A stretch of 64,000 nt of DNA from Pycnococcus provasolii. Taxonomy: Eukaryota; Chlorophyta; Pseudoscourfieldiophyceae; Pseudoscourfieldiales. Position 1 is the first letter of the stretch, and the number at the start of each line of letters is the position of its first letter. Below are positions 28,368 to 37,070 of this stretch, piece by piece. A model generated the notes under the pieces. The model searched no databases. It saw only the letters and a list, made by a program, of their open reading frames with translations, and was not told where the DNA came from. The stretch is taken from the NCBI GenBank assembly GCA_049487715.1, contig CP150549.1, positions 248,001 to 312,000 on the forward strand. Direction: 5' to 3'. Made by a program: the position numbers and the translations under genes.

Positions 28368-29638
28368 CTTGCATGTCAAACATTACCGGCTGACTGAATC
28401 TGCCGACTTCTGACGTCCATATTGGATCCCACTGATGCTCACAGGTCCTTGGGCCACTCCGTTACGAGCCGGGTGCACCAAAGAACGTCTAATTCTGACC
28501 CGTACATAAGCCGTGACGACAAATTACGTCTCTCGACCTCAAATTGACATCTTGCATGTCAAACATTACCGGCTGACTGAATCTGCCGACTTCTGACGTC
28601 CATATTGGATCCCACTGATGCTCACGGTCCTTGGGCCACTCCGTTCGAGCCGGGTGCACCAAAGAACGTCTAATTCTGACCCGTACATAAGCCGTGACGA
28701 CAAATTACGTCTCTCGACCTCAAATTGACATCTTGCATGTCAAACATTACCGGCTGACTGAATCTGCCGACTTCTGACGTCCATATTGGATCCCACTGTG
28801 CTCACAGGTCCTTGGGCCACTCCGTTCAGCCGGGTGCACCAGAACGTCTATTCTGACCCGTACATAACCGTGACGACAAATTCGTCTCTCGACCTCAAAT
28901 TGACATCTTGCATGTCAAACATTACCGGCTGACTGAATCTGCCGACTTCTGACGTCCATATTGGATCCCACTGATGCTCACAGGTCCTTGGGCCACTCCG
29001 TTACGAGCCGGGTGCACCAAAGAACGTCTAATTCTGACCCGTACATAAGCCGTGACGACAAATTACGTCTCTCGACCTCAAATTGACATCTTGCATGTCA
29101 AACATTACCGGCTGACTGAATCTGCCGACTTCTGACGTCCATATTGGATCCCACTGATGCTCACAGGTCCTTGGGCCACTCCGTTACGAGCCGGGTGCAC
29201 CAAAGAACGTCTAATTCTGACCCGTACATAAGCCGTGACGACAAATTACGTCTCTCGACCTCAAATTGACATCTTGCATGTCAAACATTACCGGCTGACT
29301 GAATCTGCCGACTTCTGACGTCCATATTGGATCCCACTGATGCTCACAGGTCCTTGGGCCACTCCGTTACGAGCCGGGTGCACCAAAGAACGTCTAATTC
29401 TGACCCGTACATAAGCCGTGACGACAAATTACGTCTCTCGACCTCAAATTGACATCTTGCATGTCAAACATTACCGGCTGACTGAATCTGCCGACTTCTG
29501 ACGTCCATATTGGATCCCACTGATGCTCACAGGTCCTTGGGCCACTCCGTTACGAGCCGGGTGCACCAAAGAACGTCTAATTCTGACCCGTACATAAGCC
29601 GTGACGACAAATTACGTCTCTCGACCTCAAATTGACAT
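28368..29638. repeat. Seven-copy ~183-bp tandem repeat inside the transposon
   Basis: Units begin with cttgcatgtcaaacattacc at 28368, 28551, 28732, 28906, 29090, 29273 and 29456 (periods 183, 181, 174, 184, 183, 183, 183). An eight-base stub follows at 29639. Copies 4-7 and 1 are almost identical; copies 2 and 3 differ mainly by single-base losses. It has no coding frame and no unique spacers. Confidence 0.95.
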
Positions 29639-29643
29639 CTTGC

Positions 29644-29748
29644 ATGAGCGTGATGGGGAAGTTTATGGAAAAAAAGGATAAGTAAAAAAAGGAAGTCATG
29701 GGTTGGTCATCAACAGGTACTCCTCCAACGTTGGAGGTTCGCACTCGA
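29644..29748. repeat. Right copy of direct repeat flanking the 183-bp array
   Basis: 105 bp, matching 28252-28354. This copy supplies the real 3' end and stop codon of the transposase gene. Confidence 0.85.
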
Positions 29749-30892
29749 AGAAAGCGGACGTCTGCGTTCCTCCGGTGACACACACAATCAAATTTGAAAG
29801 GAACGTCGCGTTCATGTAGTGCTTTCGCAACGGGGTTTCACCAAGCTTGTTGCGATGCTTGTCGTTCAACCACCGCCATGTGCAGTTGATGTCCTTAAAT
29901 CCCCACTCCACGGCGATCCTTACACTAGACATCATTTTGTTGAATGTTGTTTCATTATCAGTTAGGTTGTTGCCCTTAAAGCCAGTGCAAGTGAGCCATG
30001 TACGCGCGTACGCTGGGTCACCCATGATTCGATATATCATGTCACCAGGTAAGAACATGTTAAATAGAATAGACATAACGTTGCTGAGGCGGAGGAGGCT
30101 GGTGTCGTGCCTCCTGGCACCCATCCCCCCATACATGTGGGCGCAGAGTCCGTCACAGGTGTGGAGGCTTTGATATTTAACTCCATGTATTTTTTTATAA
30201 CCCGAGTACAAGTCAACTTGAAGATTTAATCCGGGAAAGCTTCTCGAGCTCGGCTTGGCACAGGGCCGTATGGTGCCATCTATGAAGCTCCAAATGTCTA
30301 TCGGAATAAGGTTCCACTTGTCCTGCGGGTAGATGCTCTTTAGCTTTGCGACGATGCACTGTGCATAGAGCGGCATCCTCGCCTTCACCCACGCCATGTT
30401 GCTGAGACGCGGAAGAGAGTGGTTGGTGTACAGCCACTCCACCATGTATAAGTTGATTGCGCTGAGGTGCGTGCCATCCCTGTGAAAAATACGTTCGAGT
30501 TGACTCCACCGGCGACCATCCCTTAGGCGGACCAACATGAGCAAAAAGGCTGACTCGCCGGGATAGACATAGCGCTCCCTCGTGCGTATGATAGCCGGAA
30601 CTCCGAGAGCGATCATGACGCGGCGAAGCTGAACGTGCGTGCGAAAGCCAAAGAGTTGATGAACTTCGTCTCTGCTAAAGTCATTCAAGAAGGGAGGATC
30701 ACCAGCAAGGTAGTGCTTCCGAGCACGTCGCGGCAAGTGGATGGTGTACATGCTTATCAGTTCGGCGTAGAGAAGCAAGATGAAGTTCACCGGTGGGTTG
30801 GGAAGGGCGAGTAGTCTACCTGCGTCGTCGAGGTCTCTCATACCTCGCCTCCATGAAGCACGCGTGAGTCCATAAGGTATGGGCGGTCCCAT
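29696..30892 (-). CDS. PIF/Harbinger-type DDE transposase (HARBI1-like)
   Basis: 398 residues from the first ATG at 30892; the frame extends to 31111 without an ATG. The catalytic DDE_Tnp_4-type fold is visible: the first Asp in WSFIDGTIRPCAKP, the second in MGDPAYARTWL and the Glu in RIAVEWGFKDI. Family-typical GYKKIHGVKYQSL follows the first Asp, where cleavage chemistry is organised. A helical N-terminal region (~90-150) precedes it. Reading is uninterrupted, so the enzyme may be active. It transcribes inward from the right TIR and converges on the Myb-like remnant. Confidence 0.9.
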   Translation of the reverse strand: MGPPIPYGLTRASWRRGMRDLDDAGRLLALPNPPVNFILLLYAELISMYTIHLPRRARKHYLAGDPPFLNDFSRDEVHQLFGFRTHVQLRRVMIALGVPAIIRTRERYVYPGESAFLLMLVRLRDGRRWSQLERIFHRDGTHLSAINLYMVEWLYTNHSLPRLSNMAWVKARMPLYAQCIVAKLKSIYPQDKWNLIPIDIWSFIDGTIRPCAKPSSRSFPGLNLQVDLYSGYKKIHGVKYQSLHTCDGLCAHMYGGMGARRHDTSLLRLSNVMSILFNMFLPGDMIYRIMGDPAYARTWLTCTGFKGNNLTDNETTFNKMMSSVRIAVEWGFKDINCTWRWLNDKHRNKLGETPLRKHYMNATFLSNLIVCVTGGTQTSAFFECEPPTLEEYLLMTNP

Positions 30893-31219
30893 GAGGAGAA
30901 AACTCGGACGAACAAGTGTATAGAAGTGTGAGCATGCACGGGTGACACACAGCAACGGCGGCAGGTTCGACGTTCGACGCGTACTGCAAACGACGGAGTG
31001 AGAATGAAGTGTGCGCAGGAAAGATGTCGAGAAGAGGTGAGTTCTGGAAAAGAAGCTGTGTTTGGGAAAGCCAGTTGAAGGACCAGAGACGCCGACCAGC
31101 TTGGGGACCACCGTAGACCGTGTTTGCTAAGTCTGAGAGCAAGCGATGCAACTAACGTTAGCCCCAATGTCGTTAAGTCCCATTTTGGGGCCCCTAACGC
31201 TACCGATTTCCCTAAAAAT

Positions 31220-31281
31220 AGCGTTAGCGGGGCCCCGCTAACGCTATTTGCTAAGGGAATTGCGCTGTGCAAGTACACCCT
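31220..31281 (-). repeat. Right terminal inverted repeat plus adjacent palindrome
   Basis: 31236-31281 is the right TIR. It overlaps a perfect 26-bp palindrome at 31220-31245 centred on GGGGCCCC (arms AGCGTTAGC). Further CTAACGTTAG and CTAACGC words lie at 31150-31205. These are likely transposase-binding sites. Confidence 0.85.
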
Positions 31282-31284
31282 ATG

Positions 31285-31832
31285 GACTCCATCCAGCAGT
31301 CCCACGATCTACCCGGTAAGAAAGCCTTTAGTCCCACGAGACGAGTTGATTGGAGGAGTGTCTTTTCTCGAGAGCGAGGGGAAAGAGGGGATGGGTGGGA
31401 CCTGCTTTGGCCCCCCTTGGCCTTGTCCCCCCTTGTCCCCCAAGGCTGCCAAGGGGAGAAGGCCTGATTCCAGATATGCCTCCTGGGGGGGCGGGGGAAG
31501 GGGGGAAACCGCATTAGACGATGCCCATCCTTCGGACTTCGGTTGAGCCTCCCCTTCCCTATCGTAGTACTAGCGATATCTCCAACCCACCCTTTCCACG
31601 CGCGTGCGCCTCGTTGCGTGTGTATCCTTCGTCGCACTCCCTCGCACTCCAGGGCTCGCATTCGTTCATCGGGCGTGCGCTTGTTGGCTGGCTTGGGCGC
31701 TCATTGACACCGCGTCATCCTCTGTTGACCCTGCTCACTTGGACTCACTCACTGCCTCCTTTTATTTTCCTGCGTTATTAATTGCACTTCGTCCTTATCA
31801 TCTCCAGGGAAAGTTCACGGGTTCATTCCGTC
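31285..31832. other. Intergenic region upstream of the PWWP gene
   Basis: 548 bp between the transposon and the PWWP start codon. It is C/G-homopolymer-rich around 31405-31510 and more pyrimidine-rich later. It contains the presumptive PWWP promoter. No supported gene. Confidence 0.45.
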
Positions 31833-34449
31833 ATGTTCCGTCGGGGGAATAAGCGAAAACATATGGCCGGTGGTGGTGGTGCTGCTGCTAACCAAGCAGG
31901 TGGGTCTGCAGCCGCTGCAGAAGCTATCAACAACAACTCCGTCGTCGGGGAACCTGCCGCAGGGAAAGCTCACACAGCGACAGCGACGACGGGGAAACAC
32001 GCGCGTTCGAGAGATGCAGCAGCTAAGCAGGCAGCGGCGTCTCTGAAAAGCAACCAAGCAGCAGCAGCAGCAACGACGAACGCTGCAAATAATGCGGCAC
32101 CTTCACCCAACGACGACAACCACAACCACAACGACACACATCACAGCCACAAGGCACCTGGTGCGCTCGTGTGGGTCAAGATGAGAGGGTACCCCTGGTG
32201 GCCAGCCAAGGTAATCAGACCGGCGGATGCGCCCGAGAACGTGCAAAGGGCACAAACCAGGAAAAAGGAAAGCACGCTCGTGCACTTCTACGCAAGCGGA
32301 GACTTGTACGTTTCACCCATTTCGGCTTCCAAGGGAATCATACAATCAGAAGAGTGTTTTTCGTCACACTCACGCACCAAAACACACGCACACACACACA
32401 CATCAAAATCAAAAACAAAAACAAAATAGCCTTTGGGTTCAAGACACGAACTCAAACAACACCCTCAAGCCTTTCGGGTGCCAAGAGAAAACGGAACTAA
32501 CCAAGCAGAAGGGTACGGAGACGCTCGTGCAGGCGATTCGTCTCGCGAACAAGGAGTACTCCGCCACGCACGGCAACGGCAATGGTGAGGTGGAGAAACC
32601 TACACTGCCACCGACAACGACGACGACAACGACGACGACTTCCGCTCGTGCGACACCGGCGAAGCGCGCACGAAGGGGAGACCCGGAGAATAGCAACCAT
32701 GACGACAACAACGCCATCACAACCAACAATAACAACGCCACTTCCGGAGCAGCCGCCGTTCCGCCTGCGAAGGTGGCACGACGCTCGCAGCAAGCTGAGG
32801 AACAGCAACCGCCGGCTGAACTGCCTCCGTCGTCACGACGTGCCAGGCGTGGTGGTGCAACTGCCGCAACGGCGACGACAACTACAACGACAACCGGCAC
32901 AACCACAGCGGCTACCAAGCTTAAGCAGCAGCTGAAGGAGAAGGAGGGGCCAGCGACAGCGTTGCCAGTGTCTCGTCCACGACGTGGCGGGAGAGCGAGC
33001 CAAGAAGACACGAATGAGGTGGCGGCAGCGGCGGCGGCGGCAGAGGAGAAGAAAAGTGATCCTGCAGAAGCTGACGATGGTGAGGATGCCGTTGTCGCCG
33101 GCGGCAACAGCAACAGGAGCAGCGAGAACGATAACAATGCTGCGGCACGGCTACAGGCCAACAAACGGACGAATCGCACGGCGGCGGCAACGGCGGCGCG
33201 CAAGGCGATGCACGAGAGAAAGCTGGCCGCGGCGAGGAGCGTGCCGGCAACACCAAAGCCGGAACCGCCACCGTCTACGACAAAGATTGGTCGCAAGAGC
33301 AGCAAGCCTCGCCCAAGCCCAGGTGGAGGTGGCAATCTGCTCGCAATGCCGCCAACGAAGGGTGTGCGATCGGCAAGGAGAAGAAGAAGAGCAAAGCCAG
33401 CCACACCCAAATTTCTCCTAAGCAACGACGAGGACGAGGACGAGGGCAATGCTGCCGCGGAACCTGCCGCCGACGATGCTGGCGATGACGATCGCGATGC
33501 GGACCTCGGCAACGACGAGCACGAGCAGCAGCAGCAGGAGGAGGATGCCAACGAGGAAAGTATCGACGAGGAAGGTGCGCTCGCTGCACTTGAGATGCTT
33601 GGTACGGTGGCGTTGCCGCCACCTCCGCCACCTCATCCTGGTGGTGCTCAACTGCCTCCACCTCCCCCGCCTCCTCCACAATCAGCTGTCGCGGCTGCTG
33701 TTGCGGGAGGCGTTCCACCTCCTCCGCCGCCACCACCTGGCGGCATGGCGCCACCACCTCCTCCGCCGGGCATGGGAGCGGCGCCGCCGCCACCGCCGCC
33801 GGGAATCGGAGGTGCGTCGCCTCCAGCACCGCCGAACGTCGCTCAGCTACCACCTATGGCGCTACCTCAGGGCCTCCTGCCCCCCGGCTTTGCCCTTCCT
33901 GGGTTCCCGCCTGGCATGAATCTGCCAGGCATGCCTGGTATGCCTGGTATGCCTCAAATGCCTCCCGGCTTCCCGCCCATTCCGTTGCCCATGCTCTTTA
34001 GCCAACTTGCCGCAAGTGGGTTGCTTCAGTTCATGGCGCAGCAGCAGCAGCAGCAGCAAAACGTGGCGACACCCCAGCAGATTCAGATTCCACGCTCTCT
34101 ACTTGTTGGAATTCCCAAGACTGTGCGCAACACTACGCAGACGTGGAACATGGCGCAGAATGGCGGCTTGCCGCAGCCATTTGGCGTGCCAAATCCCGTT
34201 AATCTGGGAGATGCGGAGCTAGCGCAGCCGCAGCAACAAGCCGCGATGAAGGCTCAGGCACCACCACCTGCGCCGCCTGTGAAAAAATTGCCAGATCGGG
34301 AGGAGGACAAGGAGGAGGAGGAGGAGGAGGAAGGGGGCATGCGCCTGGAAAGCGACGAACAGCTGCCTCCTGCCTTGAAGGAGAATGGAAACGATGTTGT
34401 GCCACAGGATCAGGAACACAACAACGAGCAGCCGGGAGTACATGGTATT

Positions 34450-34481
<32 letters not shown>

Positions 34482-35838
34482 GGCTGCTGCTGCTGCCGCT
34501 GCCGCCGCTGCTGCCGCCGCCGCTGCCGCTGAGGAAGAGCAGGAGCCTGAGGCAGAGGCGCCGCCTGAGCTGGAGGCAGAGCCGGAGCCTGAGGCAGAGG
34601 CGCCGCCGTCTGAGCCGGAAGAAGAGCCAGAGCCAGAGTCAGAGGCGATAGTGCCACCGGCTGCAGCTGAAGCTGAGGCTGAGCCGGAAGCTGAGGCTGA
34701 GATGGACGTGGAGGCAGAGGTGGAGGTGGAGGTGGAGGTGGAGCCGGAAGCTGAGTTGGAACCGGAAGCTGAGGCTGAACTGGAAGCTGAGGCGGAAGCT
34801 GAGCCGGAAGCTGAGGCTGAGGCTGAGCCGGAAGCTGAGGTAGAGGCAGAGATGGAGCTTGAGGCGGTGGCACCGCCGGAGCCAGAGCCAGAGGCTGAGC
34901 CGGAGCCGGAGCCGGAGCCGGAGGCAGTGGCACTGCCAGAGCCGGAGCCTGAGGAAGAGGCACCGCCAGAGCCTGAGCCTGAGGCATTGGCACCGCCTGA
35001 GCCGGAGCCGGAGCCTGAGGCAGAGGCGCCTCTTGAGCCGGAGCCAGTGGCAGCACCGTCTGAGCCGGAACAAGACCCAGAACCAGAGCCAGAGGCGATA
35101 GTGCCACCTGCTGTAGCTGAAGACGATGCTGAGAAAGAGGAGGCAGAGCCGGAAGCTGAGATGGAACCGGAAGCTGAGATGGAACTGGAAGCTGTGTCAG
35201 AGCCGGAAGCTGAGTTGGAACCGGAAGCTGAGATGGAACCGGAAGCTGAGATGGAACTGGAAGCTGTGGCAGAGCCGGAAGCTGAGATGGAACCGGAAGC
35301 TGTGGCAGAGCCGGAAGCTGAGATGAAACCGGAAGCTGAGGAAGAGCCGGAAGCTGTGGCAGAGCCGGAAGCTGGGTTGGAACCGGAAGCTGAGATGAAA
35401 CCGGAAGCTGAGATGAAACCGGAAGCTGAGGAAGAGCCGGAAGCTGTGGCAGAGCCGGAAGCTGGGTTGGAACCGGAAGCTGAGATGAAACCGGAAGCTG
35501 AGGAAGAGCCGGAAGCTGAGTTGGAACCGGAAGCTGAGATGAAACCGGAAGCTGAGGAAGAGCCGGAAGCTGAGTTGGAACCGGAAGCTGAGATGAAACC
35601 GGAAGCTGAGGAAGAGCCGGAAGCTGAGGCTGAGCCTGAACCTGAGGCAGAGCCTGAACCTGAGGCTGAGCCGAAACCTGAGTTGGAGCCGGAAGCTGAG
35701 GCAGAGGCAGAGATGGAGCTTGAGGCGGTGGCACCGCCGGAGCCAGGATCTCTGGGCTTGTTAAACAATGCCGAGGCGGCGGCGGCTGCCGCAGCAGCTG
35801 CCGCTGAACTGTGGCATCCTGCACAGTGGTTGTACTAA
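31833..35838 (+). CDS. PWWP-domain protein with polyproline and Glu-Pro-Ala repeat tail
   Basis: Exons 31833-32305 and 32430-35838 are joined over a 124-nt intron (GACTT|GTACGT to AAAATAG|). The splice restores the PWWP core: [19 protein letters not shown] then [20 protein letters not shown], where the aromatic cage and the F-x-W-V strand are needed to bind methylated histone H3 and DNA. The product is 1293 residues, predicted nuclear and chromatin-associated. Residues ~175-540 are low-complexity with basic RRGG-like patches. Residues ~548-625 are polyproline. A poly-Ala run of about 29 residues lies near 830-858. A ~400-residue [15 protein letters not shown] acidic tail reaches 1261. The tail is repetitive at DNA level and should vary in length between strains. 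Confidence 0.87.
34447..35740 (+). repeat. In-frame GCC tract and GAGCCGGAAGCT-type repeats
   Basis: A GCC/GCT run encodes poly-Ala (34447-34530). It is followed by about 1.2 kb of 6-24 bp units around the words GAGCCGGAAGCTGAG and ATGGAACCGGAA, with a higher-order 60-80 bp pattern visible at 35330-35620. Confidence 0.9.
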
Positions 35839-35934
35839 ATGTTTTTCTTGTGTGTTGATTTAAGTAATTGTGTAATAAATTCAAGAACAAATTTTCTGTC
35901 ACATTACAACTATCGTTATGTACACAAACTGCAA

Positions 35935-36933
35935 CTAGTGCGGGCGAGGGAGGAAGTCCTCTCCATCGCACACCGCATCCGTGCTCGCCTTCCACAGCAT
36001 CGCGCGGCTCGCCTCGTCTGTCCCACTCCTCTCCATCTGAATGCCACGAGGTGCACCCCACAGCTCCCCTAAGCCGCTCGGGACGTAGAATTCGCCATTG
36101 TGAACATCATGCGCGGCCATGCACGTGAGAAGCGGCATTGCACCATCTTCGGAGCTCTGGGCGATGTACGGCATAAACCAAGACGGGCTTAATGGCATGC
36201 CTCCATCTTCCGCGGTTGTGATCTGCAAGTTCGTCGCGGCGACACCTGGTGCTGCCACGAGAGCCTTCACCTTAGAGCCGTTCGCCTTGAGGCGATCAGC
36301 CAGCTCCGACGTGAACACGCAATTAGCCAGCTTCGTTTGTCCGTACCTCGTCCAGCGTGCACCGGTGTACCATTTATCTCCGCCAAGTTCGCCGCCCTTT
36401 TTTTGCAGATACTCGGGCAAAAGGCGCAGCGTGGACTTTCGAGCGAGACTTGAGTGGGAGACGACACGTGCTTCTCCTCGCAGCTCGGCGGCACGTTCGA
36501 GTAGGACGAAGAGCTCCTTGGTGAGAAGAAAGTGGCTGAGATGGTTGGTTTGCATTTGCACATCGTACCCGTCCACCGTGGCGATATCTTTCAGCGCCAT
36601 CACGCCGGCGTTGAGTGCGAGCACGTCGATCCCATCTTTGCACGTCTTGTGCATCTCAGTGCACGCGCGTCTCACGGAGGCAAAGTCGGCGAGATCGCAG
36701 TCAATTGCGTGCACGTTGCCGAGTTTGCCGAGCCTCGATGTGGCATCCGCCGCGCGCTGCGATGGCCTGTTGAGCGTGATGACGCGCGCACCGCGCGACG
36801 CGTAGACGGACGCGGCGACGAACCCGATTCCCGACGTGGTTCCCGTGATCACGACGGTTTTGCGTTCGAGCCCTTCAGCCGGCAGGTTTTGCGCGAACGC
36901 GCGGAACGCCGCCGAGCCGGACGGTGCGCTCAT
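35935..36933 (-). CDS. Short-chain dehydrogenase/reductase, retinol-dehydrogenase/POR-like branch
   Basis: 332 residues from the ATG at 36933. A Rossmann fold is visible: VVITGTTSGIG at ~28-38 (TGxxxGIG cofactor loop), the Asp-containing DCDLADFASV, LNAGVMAL (NAG), SHSS for the catalytic Ser, and RYGQTKLAN for the YxxxK pair. GARVITLNRPSQRA after the second strand suggests NADP(H) preference because of the Arg. The layout is that of the WW-domain oxidoreductase/retinol dehydrogenase/protochlorophyllide reductase group. The substrate cannot be told from sequence. It lies 96 bp beyond the convergent PWWP gene. No clear targeting signal. Confidence 0.85.
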   Translation of the reverse strand: MSAPSGSAAFRAFAQNLPAEGLERKTVVITGTTSGIGFVAASVYASRGARVITLNRPSQRAADATSRLGKLGNVHAIDCDLADFASVRRACTEMHKTCKDGIDVLALNAGVMALKDIATVDGYDVQMQTNHLSHFLLTKELFVLLERAAELRGEARVVSHSSLARKSTLRLLPEYLQKKGGELGGDKWYTGARWTRYGQTKLANCVFTSELADRLKANGSKVKALVAAPGVAATNLQITTAEDGGMPLSPSWFMPYIAQSSEDGAMPLLTCMAAHDVHNGEFYVPSGLGELWGAPRGIQMERSGTDEASRAMLWKASTDAVCDGEDFLPRPH

Positions 36934-37070
36934 TGAGAAGTGTGCGTGATCCACTGGTTGAGGTGGGGGAGGGAAATACCAAAAAGAGAAATGAGCTGAA
37001 CAAACCCCGCACGTGGGACGTGGGGTGGTAAGCGACTACGGGTAAAGAAAGCATACAGCAGTATTCTATT

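Larger units (their letters stand above)
26991..31281. mobile_element. PIF/Harbinger-type DNA transposon, structurally complete
   Basis: A 4291-bp element is bounded by perfect 46-bp terminal inverted repeats starting AGGGTGTACTTGCACAGCG (26991-27036 and 31236-31281). It is flanked on both sides by the trinucleotide ATG (26988-26990 and 31282-31284), a 3-bp target duplication as expected for PIF/Harbinger. It carries a DDE transposase on the minus strand and a decayed Myb/SANT-like partner on the plus strand, the usual two-gene convergent arrangement. An internal array of seven ~183-bp repeats separates them. GCGTTAG-type words recur in both subterminal regions, including a perfect palindrome at 31220-31245. 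Identical TIRs argue for recent movement, while the partner gene looks broken. Confidence 0.9.

Noticed and set aside
28368-29638. CRISPR-like array
   Set aside because: The whole 183-bp unit is repeated without unique spacers, and it lies in a eukaryotic transposon.
32439-33551. 370-residue Ser/Ala/Val-rich minus-strand frame
   Set aside because: It is antisense to the low-complexity part of the PWWP gene and has no domain.
34199-36061. 620-residue Pro/Gln/Ala-rich frame on the minus strand, and a 452-residue Ser/Gly/Ala frame at 34410-35768
   Set aside because: Both are complements of the repetitive Glu-Pro-Ala coding tract of the PWWP gene. They have no ATG-anchored domain and read as simple repeats.
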